Assembly: GCA_024803745.1 (NCBI GenBank)
Contig: JANJXV010000029.1
Span: forward strand, 23,364,001-23,428,000
Origin: Megascapheus bottae
Taxonomy: Eukaryota; Chordata; Mammalia; Rodentia; Geomyidae
Reading direction: 5' to 3'
Length of the DNA: 64,000 bases
Part shown: one piece after another, positions 12,282-22,649 of the stretch
Layout of the letters: every line of letters begins with the position of its first letter
How positions within the stretch are numbered: the stretch's first letter is position 1
Notes under the pieces: model-generated
What the model was told of the DNA's origin: nothing
What the model saw: the letters and a program-made list of their open reading frames with translations, nothing else
Database searches by the model: none
Made by a program: the position numbers and the translations under genes

Positions 12282-13089
12282 TGAAAGAGTCAACAAAATC
12301 GACAGACACCTGGCAAAATTTATCAAAAAAAGGAGAGGAGAGACTCAAATAAACATGATGAGTGATCTGACAATAATAATCACAACTGACATTCAAGAAA
12401 TTCCATCCATTGTGAATACATACTTCCAGGGTTTATATTCAAAAAACAGGAAAATTAGTAGATGTGGATGATTTTCGAAATAAACATAAGCTGCCTACAT
12501 TGAACCAAAGAGAGACAAGCCAACTGAACAAACCAAATTCATACACATACAATGAGCTAACAGAAGCAATCAGAGACATGCCAACCAAAAAAAGCCCAGG
12601 GCCAGATGCTTTCACTGAGGAATTTAACAAGATTTTTAAAAGATGAATTAATACCTATACTCTTGAAACTCTTCTGAGAAATAGAAGCAGAGGGAGACAA
12701 CTCAAACTCATTTTATGAAGCCAATATCACACTCATTCCCCAACCAGGGAAAGACCCAACAAAAATAGAACTACAGACCAATCTCATAGGCATAGGCAAA
12801 AACTTCCTGAACAGAGTCCCAGGGTCACAACAGATTGGAGAGAGACGTGACAAATGGGAGTACCTAAAAATAAAAAGTTTCTGCACAGACAAAAGCATAG
12901 CTACTAAAGTAGAAAAACAGCCAAACAACTGGGAAAGATATTTACAAATAATACATCAGAGAAATGCTTAGTATCTAATATCTACAGTGAACTCAAGAAA
13001 CTAATCCCTGCCAAACCCAACAAACCAGTCACTAAATGGGCAAGGGAACTAAAGAGAGACTTAGCAAAAGAAGAGTTTAAAATGGTGAA

Positions 13090-13340
13090 GAGCCATGGGG
13101 ATGTGATGGCTCACACCTATAATCCTAGCTATTCAGGAGGCTGAGATCTGAGGATCAAGATTCAAAGCCAGCCTGGGCAAAACAAAACCAAAGACTCCTA
13201 TTTCCAATTAATCACCAGAAAATGGGAAATGGGGCCATGGCTCAAGGATAGGGTGGTAGCCTTAAGCTGAAGAACTCAGGGACAGTACCCAAGCCAGAGT
13301 TCAAGTCTCATGATCACCCTCCCTAAAAGGCAAAAAAACA
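13090..13340 (+). mobile_element. B1-Geo SINE
   Basis: B1 half gtgatggctcacacctataa, ggctgagatctgaggatcaa, gccagcctgggcaaa; linker ttccaattaatcaccagaaa; diverged Geo half with gaactcagggacagtaccca and gagttcaagtctcatg; A tail. It interrupts L1 ORF2 between the sequence at 13080 and 13341. Confidence 0.88.
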
Positions 13341-13395
13341 TGAGAAAATGCTCATCATCCATAGTCATAAAGGAAATGTAAATAAAAACAACCCT

Positions 13396-13480
13396 ATGTG
13401 AATTAATGCACCTTCTATCTGGCAAATATAATGTAACCCTTCTATTAATTACAATAAAAATATATGAAAAAATAAAAATG
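13396..13480 (+). mobile_element. 85-bp LINE-1 3' tail insertion
   Basis: Only the last 85 bases of the younger L1 family are present (aattaatgcaccttctatct ... ttacaataaaaatat). The TSD aaaacaaccct is at 13385-13395 and 13481-13491. Host L1 ORF2 resumes directly after. An extreme case of 5' truncation. Confidence 0.9.
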
Positions 13481-13898
13481 AAAACAACCCTAAGATACCA
13501 CCTTACCCCAATCAGCATGACCAATATACTAAGTGCAGACAATGACAACTACTGGTGGGGATGTGGAGAAAGAGGAACTCTACTGCACTGCTGGTGGGAA
13601 TGTAAACTAGTACAGCTACTCTGGAAGGCAGTTTGGAGGTTTCATAAAAAACTGAAAATAGACCTTCCCTACGATAACACCATACCACTCTTGGGCATCT
13701 ACTCTGAGCATCATAACCCAGAATATGATAAGGACACCTGCTAAGCCATGTTCATCACTGCACTATTCACAATAGCCAAGCAATGGAAACAATCCAGATG
13801 TCCCATTACAGAAAAATGGATACAAAAAATATGATATATATATATATATATAATAGAATTCTACATAGCTAAAAGACAAGATAAAATAATGGCATTCA

Positions 13899-14100
13899 TT
13901 TGGGACCGGGAGTTTGGCCTAGTGGTAGAGTGCTTGCCTAGCATGCATGAGGATCTGGGTTTGATTCCTCAGTACCACACACATAGAAAAAAGTGTTCAA
14001 AGCCGGGAGTGGTGCTGAGGCTCAAGTGGTAGAGCTCTAGCCTTGGGAAAGTCCAAGGACAATGCTCAGGCCCTGAACTCAAGCCCAGGACTGGCAAAAA

Positions 14101-14131
<31 letters not shown>
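13899..14131 (+). mobile_element. IDL-Geo SINE with (TAA)n tail
   Basis: Complete plus-strand copy starting at gggaccgggagtttggccta. The A-tail has become a TAA microsatellite (about 14102-14137). The TSD aataatggcattca occurs at 13885-13898 and 14132-14145. It sits near the ORF2 end of the host L1. Confidence 0.93.
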
Positions 14132-14138
<7 letters not shown>

Positions 14139-14518
14139 GCATTCACTGGGAAGTGGATGAATCTAGAGCAAATCATGTTGAGCAAGATAAGCCAAGACCA
14201 AAGCAACAAAAGGCACATAGTATCTTTAATATGTGGATATTGGATCCAAACAGTACAAAAGGGATGACTCAATATTTGGGTACCCAAGGTTATTAACATG
14301 GTCTTGGAGATATTAATATAACTACATAGGCTTAAAAATCTATGATGGGATATATACTCTATGCACATAATGTTATATAGATCCATATGTAACTATTACA
14401 TAAAAACTCTCAGCTTAATTATAATTGTGTTCTAAAATTTATGTGATAGTGGTTCCATATAGAGATTTCATTCTTGAATACTTGTTTGTTAAAAATGACA
14501 TTTGAAATATGATGTAAT

Positions 14519-14605
14519 TTCTTCCTTCCTTCCTTCCTTTTTTCCTTCCTTCCTTCTTTCTTTCTTTCTTTCTTCCTTCCTTCCTTCCTTCCTTTTTCTT
14601 TTTTT
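14519..14605. repeat. Pyrimidine microsatellite (CTTC/CTTT)n
   Basis: Pure C/T run built from ttcc and tttc units. It directly abuts the T-rich antisense tail of the SINE at 14606, so it probably grew from that poly(A) tail. Confidence 0.9.
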
Positions 14606-14794
14606 TTGCCAGTCCTAGGCTTGAGCTCAGGGCCTGAGCACTGTCCTTGGATTTTCTCAAAGCTAGCACTCTACCACTTGAGCCTCAGCACCACTTCTGG
14701 CTTTTTGCTATGTATGTGGGGTACCGAGGAATCGAACCCGGGTCTTCGTGCATGCTAGGCAAGCACTCTACCACTAGGCCAAACTCCCGGCCCC
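14606..14794 (-). mobile_element. IDL-Geo SINE
   Basis: Full-length antisense copy, close to consensus: ttgccagtcctaggcttgag, accacttgagcctcagcacc, ggtaccgaggaatcgaaccc, aggccaaactcccggccccc. Its A-tail side carries the pyrimidine microsatellite. Confidence 0.93.
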
Positions 14795-14929
14795 CAAATG
14801 GACTACTTTTAACACATTCATCCTCATTCTGTCTTAGTTAGCTTTCTCCTCATGGTAATCTCTTCACCAACAGAACCTGCTCTATTTTACTTGCATTTCT
14901 TACATTTTTAATGCATGTTTGTTCTACTA

Positions 14930-15400
14930 GGGGTTTCACTATGGTTGTTCAGAAGCACATGTGTTATATTTTTATCTGAATACTCCTTTTATTACTTTTC
15001 CTTTCCTCTCCTTCCAAGCCTGAACATTTATTTTCCTTGAGATTCATCACATATCTTCATACATGCTTGCACATTACTTAAAAATTATTCACCTTCCATC
15101 TTTCTTTTCCCCTCTCACTTCCCCTTCATCACCTAAATATTCTCATAATTAGAAGCATATATATATATGTACACATTTCCAACAACATGTATGTCTTTTA
15201 GACATAGCTTTCATATTGATATGAAAGCATTTGAGCTTGGATTATAATGCTCAGCATCATTTTATTTATTATCTTCTCATTTTATTGAAAATGACATGAC
15301 TTAATTTTTCTTAACAGGTATGAAATACTGAGTGGTGCATTTTTACCATACCTTCTTTAATCCATTCATTTGTTGCTGGACATCTGGGCTGGTTCCACAG
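14930..15400 (-). mobile_element. Old LINE-1 3'UTR and ORF2 end
   Basis: Antisense L1: pyrimidine-rich 3'UTR complement (about 15000-15130), then gctggacatctgggctggtt at 15375-15394, the conserved ORF2 C-terminal position. Boundaries are uncertain. Confidence 0.55.
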
Positions 15401-16965
15401 TTTGGATCTTGAGAGCAGATCACAAACAAACAAGGGATCTCTCCTACATATGGATTTGAACTTGTTCAGATATGTGTTAAAGAGTGGTGTGGTGGAGCCA
15501 CAAGCCTCTCCAGTCCTTTTGATGTCCTGTCTTGAAAAATGGTCAGTGGTACAAAGAATATAAGAAGTTAACACACAGAAGAACCAAAAAAAGAAGGAAG
15601 AGAAGGAAAGTTCTGTGATGGGGTAGAGTTACTCCTAGCCATTTTCTACTTGCATTTTCAAAGTTGCTGGTTGAATAACACGAAGTCTCACTCAATTTCC
15701 TTAGGGGGTTTTCAAAGAAGGTTTCTTCCACACGCAAGAAGAAAAGCTGACTAGTTTGTAGTCAATCTTTGTCATTACCTTTATCTGACCCATACATTGG
15801 CTTTCTATTCATATGTATGTATACATTTCCCCACCTTTTTTCAGTTACAAATACATGAGTTGTACCTTCAATGTGATAGCCAGCTTTTAAACATTATAGA
15901 ACATGATAGTCTGGAAATCTTCTGTGACACCTCGGATGAAGAAAACAGTATGGCTTCACATATTTATAAGTTGAAAACAGTTTGCTTACTTGTGAAATTA
16001 TTTTGTTAGAAGGTGCGGTTATTTTCTTGGTTTGTTGAGTTCTCAGTAGTATTATAATGATGCGAATTAATATGATTTTATTTCCCTAAAGGGTGTCATC
16101 TATGTTATTCATTCCTTGTAAATTGGGAAAAGTCAGAGAAAAAGAAGTATAATTTGTCATTACGAATTTCTAGAATTTGCTTAGCATCCTAAATTCTTAT
16201 ATTAGGTTGTTCTCTTTAGTTCCGTTTATAGTATTCCAAAACTGCTGAGAAATTATCCCCTCAAAGAAAATAAGTTCATATTCTTAATAGCTATGCTCAG
16301 ATAAGGATACTAATCTATGCCTTACAGAATTATTCTAAAGATAAAATGAGCTGTCTTGTCTCTCCAATTACCTCAAAAATTCCTTGAGCATAAAAATTCT
16401 GTCTTCTGCTTCTTTTTTGCTCTTTACACTGTGCCAGCAGAAAATTTCCTTCTCATAAAAGGCCTGCTAAATTGTTATTAACCAATTAAGCAGAACATAG
16501 GAGTCTTTCCTCTCCGAGTACTTCAATTCTGGAGCTCTCTGTTGGAAAACTCAAGGTAAATAGGTGTCCAGTGGAGGAATGGTGCAGGGTGTCAGAATCA
16601 TAGAGTGCAAATATCTATCTTCCAGAAGGAGCACCAGGACTCGGGGGCTGAGTTCAAATGGTGTAGCAAAAAAAAGAGTGCAAATGGAGAGAGGAGAGAA
16701 TGCTCCTCTGTGGGAAGAATAGTCTAGAAATTAGCTCAGATTCCACACAGGGAGAAGACTGCAACAACACAAGGGAGGAAACAAAAGAGCATGGGTGATT
16801 GGATATATAGGATGGGTTTGGTCAAATAAAAGAAGTGCAATTCCTTTAAAAAAAAATGACTTGTGGCAGATTTGGATTCAGAACACTACAAGAGAAATCT
16901 GAAACATGTTAATTTCTGGAAAATCAAAAGTGTGCCAAGAAAGAAGATTTGTGTTATAAAGAAAA
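15401..16965. other. No gene or recognised repeat
   Basis: AT-rich single-copy-looking DNA. A 70-codon plus-strand frame at 15797 follows a pyrimidine tract and CAG (about 15829-15845), but I see no convincing donor or family resemblance. Confidence 0.4.
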
Positions 16966-16969
16966 ATGA

Positions 16970-17164
16970 GGGGCCGGGAGTTTGGCCTCGTGGTAAGAGT
17001 GCTTGCCTAGCATGCACAAAGACTTGGGTTCGATTCCTATAGAAAAGCCGGAGATGATGTTGTGGCTCAAGTGGTAGAGCTCTAGCCTTGACTAGCCTTG
17101 AGAAATCCCTAAGATGGTGCTCAGTCCCTGAGTTCAAGCTCCAGGACTGGCAAGAAAAAAAAAA
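16970..17164 (+). mobile_element. IDL-Geo SINE with internal duplication
   Basis: ID-like half gggccgggagtttggcctcg ... ggttcgattcc, then a shortened linker, then a Geo half in which ctagccttga is duplicated (near 17083-17102). Ends aggactggcaagaaaaaaaa. Short flanking match aaaaatga on both sides. Confidence 0.88.
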
Positions 17165-17370
17165 ATGAAACAGCAGTTTGAATGAATATAAGGTGACTCG
17201 ATCTCAAGAAAAATTTTCTGCCCCAAAATAAAGGAGAAGGACATTGGATTGCCATCACTGAACAAAGAAAAAAAAGAAACCTTAAGTGCATACAGTGAGA
17301 AAAAAATAATAAATAAACTGAAAGTTTTGGAAAGGAGGGGATATTACCATAGATGCAGTATGTCCTAATT

Positions 17371-17824
17371 CTTTTTCTTTTTTCTTTGCCAGGCCTGGGA
17401 CTTGTACTCAGGGCCTGAGCATTGTTCTTGGGCTTTCTCAAGGCTAGCACTCTGTCATTTGAGTCATAGCACCACTTCTGGCTTTTTCTTTTTTTTTTAT
17501 AATTTTTTATTGTAATTAATAAAAGGGTTACATGATATTTGCCAGATAGAAGGTGCATTAATTCACATACATAGATACCCTTTCACATGTCTTGGTACCC
17601 ATCACCCTCCCCCCCCCCACCACCCACCCCCTGTCTTGGTTTTCCCCCCTTCCCTATCAAATTTCAAATAACCAAATACAAATAAATTCAATATATCAGA
17701 TAACAAAGTGAGATACTGTAACAATATGACTTCTGCCTTTTTCTGTATATGTGGTACCAAGGGATCAAACCCAGGTGTTTGTGAATGCTAGTCAAACATT
17801 TTACCACTAGGCCAAACTCCCAGC
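17371..17824 (-). mobile_element. IDL-Geo SINE split by an L1 tail
   Basis: Antisense copy in two parts: Geo half 17371-17489 and ID-like half 17729-17824, separated by a 239-bp L1 insertion. The SINE's own TSD cagtatgtcctaatt is perfect at 17356-17370 and 17825-17839. This shows the SINE arrived first. Confidence 0.92.
17490..17728 (-). mobile_element. LINE-1 3' tail inside a SINE
   Basis: Antisense 3' end of the younger L1 family: poly(T), taattttttattgtaattaa, gccagatagaaggtgcatta, a C-rich block, then tttcaaataaccaaatac. The TSD acttctggctttttct (17474-17489) and acttctgcctttttct (17729-17744) has one mismatch. It was truncated to 239 bases on insertion. Confidence 0.92.
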
Positions 17825-17839
17825 CAGTATGTCCTAATT

Positions 17840-18744
17840 ATTATGAGGTCCAAAGAGAAAAAGCAACTATAACTGAAATAAAGAATCAAAGTGCATATCA
17901 ACAGTGAGACGAGTCAAAAGCATACCTTGTGCTCAAGGATACATGAATAATAGCCAAGTAAGCATAGCATGGGTGTCTTTCCTCTTTAGAAATTTCAACA
18001 AAGCAAGGTTGAGGTCCATAATGTGAACACCGTCTCACTGGTCTATGACAGAATGTCAGAGTTATTTCATCCTGCTTCTAAAGGTAAAGAATTGAAATCT
18101 AAACACAAGGAAACCAGACAGCCTCGAACAGAAATGCTGCCACCCTCCAAAATGTCAAGGTCATGAAATTAAGATAAAATTGAGAAATTCGGCAGATTAA
18201 AATAACTGCAGAGAGATAATTGTACAATGAGAGATTCTAAACTATATCACTTTGTCATGAATAAATTATATTATTAAGGAAATTGGCTGTTAAATGGTGT
18301 AATACAATATATCAATGTTATCTTTCTGGTATTTCTATTTTTTATATTTATTAAGAAGTACTTTCAAAATTAGAATGGCCCTTTCTATTGCTATACTATT
18401 AAGTACTATGAATTCAATCATAAGATTAAAATATTAGGTTATCATGGAAATTAGTTTGACAGTCGCAAATGGATCACAGAATAATGTTGCTTGCCTTGTC
18501 CATCTGACATTTATGCAAATTAATAATTACTAGAAAACTAACAGCAGTATTTACAAACATCAAAAACATTAAATTAGCCTGTCATATAAACACAATGAAG
18601 ACCTTTACAAACACTCCCAAAATCCCAAGACAAACATCATTCGCTTTGCTCTGTGTTTCATATCCCACTGTGTTGATAGTATACTCCTCAGTAGTAGAAA
18701 TCAAATGCTATCTTTACATAAAAAGCAAAAAAAAATGAAGCTAT
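17840..18744. other. No gene or recognised repeat
   Basis: AT-rich DNA, no long frame, no recognised repeat. Confidence 0.45.
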
Positions 18745-18759
18745 AAGAATAATATCTTA

Positions 18760-18969
18760 GGCCGGGAGTTTTGCCTAGTGGTTAAAGTGTTTGCCTAGCA
18801 TGCATGAAGACCCAGGCTCGATTCCTCGGTACCACATACATACAAAAAAAAAAAAAGCCGGAAGTGGTGCTGAGGCTCAAGTGGTAGAGCTCTAGCCTTG
18901 AGAAAGTCCAAGGACAGTGCTCAGGCCCTGAGCTCAAGCCCAGGACTGGCAAAAAAAAAAAAAAAAAAA
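18760..18969 (+). mobile_element. IDL-Geo SINE with expanded internal A tract
   Basis: ggccgggagttttgcctagt ... ggctcgattcctcggtacca, then an enlarged A run between the two monomers, then ggaagtggtgctgaggctca ... caggactggc and a 22-base A tail. The target aagaataatatctta (18745-18759) recurs, 3 bases shorter, at 18970-18981. Confidence 0.93.
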
Positions 18970-18981
18970 AAGAATATCTTA

Positions 18982-19151
18982 ATTTGAAATTAGATAGGGA
19001 AGGGGGGAAACAAGATGAGGGGTGGGGGTGGGGGGCAGGGAAATGGGGACCAAGACATGAGAAAGGGTATCAATGTATGTGAATTAATGCACCTTCTATC
19101 TGGCAAATATAATGTAACCCTTCTATTAATTACAATAATAAATATATGAAA
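18982..19151 (+). mobile_element. 170-bp LINE-1 3' tail
   Basis: 3' end of the younger L1 family: tttgaaattagatagggaag, G-rich run, gggaccaagacatgag, aattaatgcaccttctatct, ttacaataataaatatatga. Ends in a third copy of the target, aagaataatatctta, at 19152-19166. Directly adjacent to the SINE at 18760. Confidence 0.93.
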
Positions 19152-19329
19152 AAGAATAATATCTTAGTAAAAGGCAATTATGTTGGCTCTGCTCAATGTA
19201 TGATTTAATTCTTTGCCCATGTTGCTTTGCTCTTAATGAACATAGTCATTGCAAGTCCCTTTACAAACAACTTTGTGGCTGAATTCCTTCTCTGTCCACA
19301 GCTTTGTGAGTACCTGAAGATCTGTATCT

Positions 19330-20052
19330 TTGCTTGAGTCTCGTTTGCCTACTCAATGCTTGAATTTTCTCCCAAACAACTCTTTATTCAACTGTTGCTT
19401 AGAAAACAAGAAAAGAGAAAAAAATATACTTTGTCATGGATTGTTTAGCAGCATCTTGATGATCATAGAAATGATCACTCTCATGAAGGCAACAGCTGAT
19501 GAGAAAAATCTGTATTGTCACAAGATCACAACAGAAAACAGAGGACATACCCATCAGGTTTTAGTCTATAGGTCATATATGCTAACATTTCCTTTCTACT
19601 CCTCTTCTATAACACCTGCCTCTCCTGCTCCCTTCCAGCAATCAGAGGTTTCTATACTCAAAGATCTCTATGGCCTTTTCTTGTTTTGCAGGACACTTAA
19701 CCAAATGAGAGTATCTGCAGAGGCTCAAGTGGGCTTACTAAATGCCCTTCTAAAAAATCAAGTTAGCAGAGAATCCGATATCAGACTTCTTAGTATAGAT
19801 ATAGAAGTGAGGCAAACTGACCTGAAAGAAAAGCAGAAAGAGGGAAGGAGAGGACTGGAAAGATCAAGCAGGTCTGTACAGAAATTAAACATGTTTCCCA
19901 TATTCTCTGGCTCTGATTCTTATTACAGCCTTACTTTATATCCTTGTCTTTCTTGTGATGTCCTTGTATCCATTCAACGCAGTATTTCCTTTTGTATTAT
20001 AGATACATTAGATAATTTGTGTTGTTTATATTCACAGTATGGCAAAGTGTGA
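19330..20052 (+). other. 723-nt open frame of unknown function
   Basis: The longest frame in the window outside L1. The conceptual frame begins at TTG (19330); the first in-frame ATG is at 19459. I recognise no family. The ends look like ordinary AT-rich DNA read through (hydrophobic, Ser/Cys-rich). The middle (about 19693-19890) is charged and helix-like. Such length is unusual for DNA this AT-rich. The most economical view is that it contains a real exon (see 19692-19871), is a decayed coding remnant, or is a rare chance frame. No polyadenylation signal, TSD or A-tail marks it as a processed pseudogene. Confidence 0.35.
19692..19871 (+). CDS. Candidate coding exon, unknown gene
   Basis: What is seen: a strong acceptor (pyrimidine tract ccttttcttgttttgcag ending at 19691), 180 open bases, and a plausible donor AGCAG|GTCTGT at 19871/19872. 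The length is divisible by three and both ends are in the same codon phase, so the exon could be included or skipped without shifting frame. The translation starts TLNQMRVSAEAQVGLL and is rich in E, K, R, Q and L (for example DIEVRQTDLKEKQKE), as in an amphipathic helix or coiled coil. I do not recognise the protein. Inference: an internal exon of a host gene whose other exons lie outside the window or were not recognised. Alternatives are a decayed exon or a chance frame. The donor lacks the usual A at +3 and +4, which weakens the case. Confidence 0.33.
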
Positions 20053-20054
20053 AT

Positions 20055-21036
20055 GCAGCACCTATAATCAACACCTGCCAAATGGACAGGGATGGTTGAA
20101 TCAGGTTCTTTAGCCATAATAATAAAAATAAGAACATGAAATCAACTCAACTAATTAACAAGTGTTAAGATGCCTTATGGCCATATAGTGTTTGTACAAT
20201 GGGGAGTTTCAATGTAATATTTCCCTACATGTAAACGCAGTACCTTATTTAAACTCACCTTCTCCATGTTATTCCCTTTGTTCCTTTTCTTAAAAATGTC
20301 TTCAGCAGGTTTACTGTTTGGCTTTCATATGCATACTTAAAATATTTTGAGCATATTTATCTACTTGGTTGACACACACATGCAGACTGGTATTTACTCT
20401 CAACATAACCAAATTTTATTATTCTCCTGTCCTTTCTTCATTTTTAGCCACTATTCATTGTACATGGTAGTAATTCACAGACGCACAATTTATATTTTAA
20501 CTAGATTGACCTCAACTCCAGAAACTTAGCTCTAGTGAGTTTTCTTCTGCTGTTTTCATACATGGGCATTATGTGTTTCAAGACACAATCTTAAGCCCAG
20601 TATTAACAACTTAGAAGTTATAAGTGTTCAAAATAAAAAACACTTTCAGTGGAGTTCTGGGACCACAAAAGTGAGCTGTGGAATGAATGGAGATATGAAA
20701 CAAGTGAAAGTAAGTATAGACACATCTTCCACCATTTTGAGGACTGAAAATAATAGCATGCGGTTGATGAACAGAGAAACTGTCACTTGTTTTGCCCAGA
20801 TACATAAGAAACCAAAGGAGAAAATGATAATGCAGATATTGGTTGAATGTCTACTAAGGTGCTGAGCTTCATTCCTGCAGTAAACTTCAGAGTTGTGTCT
20901 TATGAAAATCATAAACTAGTAGAACCATAAAAAGAAAGAAAATATCAGTTCAGATAAATGGAATAAAGAAAATATAGCATAGTAATGGAATATAGAATTG
21001 CAGGGTACAAGGATGTGATGATATTTTGGAGAATTC
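20055..21036. other. No further exon or repeat recognised
   Basis: AT-rich DNA downstream of the candidate exon. Short frames on both strands at 20611-20912 have no recognisable domain. Confidence 0.45.
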
Positions 21037-21046
21037 AAGGATTCTT

Positions 21047-21602
21047 TTTTTTAATTTAATTTTTACTTTTTTATTGTAAGTATAGAGGGGTTACAGTTAC
21101 ATTTGCCACATAGAGAGCACATCACTTCTCACACATTGACACCCCCTCTCGTGTTTCTTCCCATTTACCTACTCCCACCCCCTCCCAAACAGCTTGTTTC
21201 CCCCTTCCCTTTTTTATTTATTTTTTTATTTTTATTTTTTTTGCCAGTCGTGGGCTTGAGCTCAGGGCCTGAGCACTGTCCTTGGACTTTCTCAAGGCTA
21301 GAGCTCTACCACTTGAGCCTCAGCACCACTTCCGGCTTTTTTCTATGTATGTGGTACCGAGGAATCGAACCCAGGTCTTCATGCATGCTAGGCAAACACT
21401 TTAACCACTAGGCCAAACTCCCGCCCCCCCCTTCCCTTTTTTATTTCAAATAAACAAATAAACATATATACAATATACTAGGCAACAAAGTCAGATACGG
21501 TAACAATATGAGATTAACCAAAGGGCAACGAAAGAGAAGAGAATTAATATAGTACATTAAGAATAATAACCCCATAATATAAACCTCATGTTTCATTGGA
21601 CA
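21047..21602 (-). mobile_element. LINE-1 3'UTR
   Basis: Antisense L1 tail: poly(T), attgtaagtatagaggggtt, acagttacatttgccacata, C-rich block, ggcaacaaagtcagatacgg, agattaaccaaagggcaacg. Interrupted by the SINE at 21220-21426. The sequence aaggattctt at 21037-21046 precedes the tail. Confidence 0.85.
21220..21426 (-). mobile_element. IDL-Geo SINE with perfect 20-bp TSD
   Basis: Near-consensus antisense copy (ttgccagtcgtgggcttgag ... ggtaccgaggaatcgaaccc ... aggccaaactcccgcc). The 20-bp TSD, cccccttcccttttttattt, is identical at 21200-21219 and 21427-21446. It is inside the L1 3'UTR and is one of the youngest-looking insertions. Confidence 0.95.
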
Positions 21603-22410
21603 CTTTAATTACTAAAATAACTTAATTGATGATGACTTTGTTTTACAGCAATATGCCATTAATTTGCCTGTTCATTGCTGTCGTTACTTGACATATAGGC
21701 AGTGTGGTTCTCAAATGATTGTTAAAATAAGTAAATAATGAACTGATGGCTAAAATAGATGCTTGTATTTCATATTTTAGGTAGAATTTATTAACATTGA
21801 TTTTTACATCATATTTTAAATGACATGTTTAAAACAAATAGTCTTCAAGAAGGGAATCTCTATATACAATCACATAATCAAAATTATACTGAGGGTTTGT
21901 ATGTCATAGATACATATTAATCTATGTAATAAAACATTATGTCTATAGAGTCATAAGTTTATATGTCTATGTAGTTGTGTTTATATTTCCAGTACCATGT
22001 CCATAGCATTGGGTATGCAAATATTGAGTCCTTGCTCTTATACTGTTTGGATCTAATAGCCACAAATTAAGGATACCATGTGCCTTTTTTTCCTTTGGTC
22101 TTCACTGTCTCATTCAACATGGTTCACTCTAGATTCATCTACATCCCTGCAAATGCCATTATTTAACTTGTCTGTTGGCTTGTAGAATTCCATTGTATAT
22201 ATATATGTCACATTTTCTTTATCCATTCATCTGCAGTAGGGCATCTGGATTCTTTCCATCGCCTGGCTATTGTGAATAGTGCAGAGATAAACATAGCTGA
22301 GCAGGTGTTCTTATCATATCAGGAGTTATGGGGTTCAGGATAGATGCCCAGGAGTGGTATGGCAGGATCGTAGGGAAGGTCAATTTTCAGTCCTTTAAGG
22401 AACCTCCACA

Positions 22411-22622
22411 CGGGGCTGGGAGTTTGGCCTAGTGGTTGAGTGCTTCCCTAGCATGCACAAAGACCAGCGTTCAAGTCCTTGGGACCACATACATAGAAAA
22501 AAGCCAGAAATGGTGCTGTGGCTCAGGTGGTAGAGCTCTAGCTTTGAGAAACCCAAGGAAAGTGCTCAGACCCTGAGCTCAATCCCAGGACTAGCAAAAA
22601 ATAAATAAGTAAATAAATATAA
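22411..22622 (+). mobile_element. IDL-Geo SINE
   Basis: ggggctgggagtttggccta ... gttcaagtccttgggacca, linker, Geo half ctcaggtggtagagctctag ... aggactagcaaaaaataaat. Imperfect TSD: aaggaacctccaca (22397-22410) and aaagaaacctccaga (ending 22637). Opposite orientation to its host L1. Confidence 0.9.
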
Positions 22623-22649
22623 AAAAGAAACCTCCAGACTGCTTTCCAG

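Larger units (their letters stand above)
11965..14395 (+). mobile_element. LINE-1, internally deleted, hosting four insertions
   Basis: Plus-strand L1 of an older subfamily. Segments run 11965-12083, 12300-13090, 13341-13395, 13492-13898 and 14146-14395. The piece near 12590 encodes the conserved KKSPGPDAFTEEF motif upstream of the RT. After about 12770 the frame jumps to the late ORF2 motif GKNFLNR, so the RT core (including FADD) is missing. The C-terminal block is clear at 13553-13720 ([18 protein letters not shown]). The 3'UTR runs from about 14220. IDL-Geo, B1-Geo, an 85-bp L1 tail and a second IDL-Geo interrupt it. Stops and frameshifts make it inactive. Confidence 0.88.

Noticed and set aside
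15797..16009. 70-codon frame preceded by a pyrimidine tract and CAG, containing an acidic stretch (DTSDEENS)
   Set aside because: No good donor, no family resemblance, and a single acceptor-like tract is common by chance in T-rich DNA.
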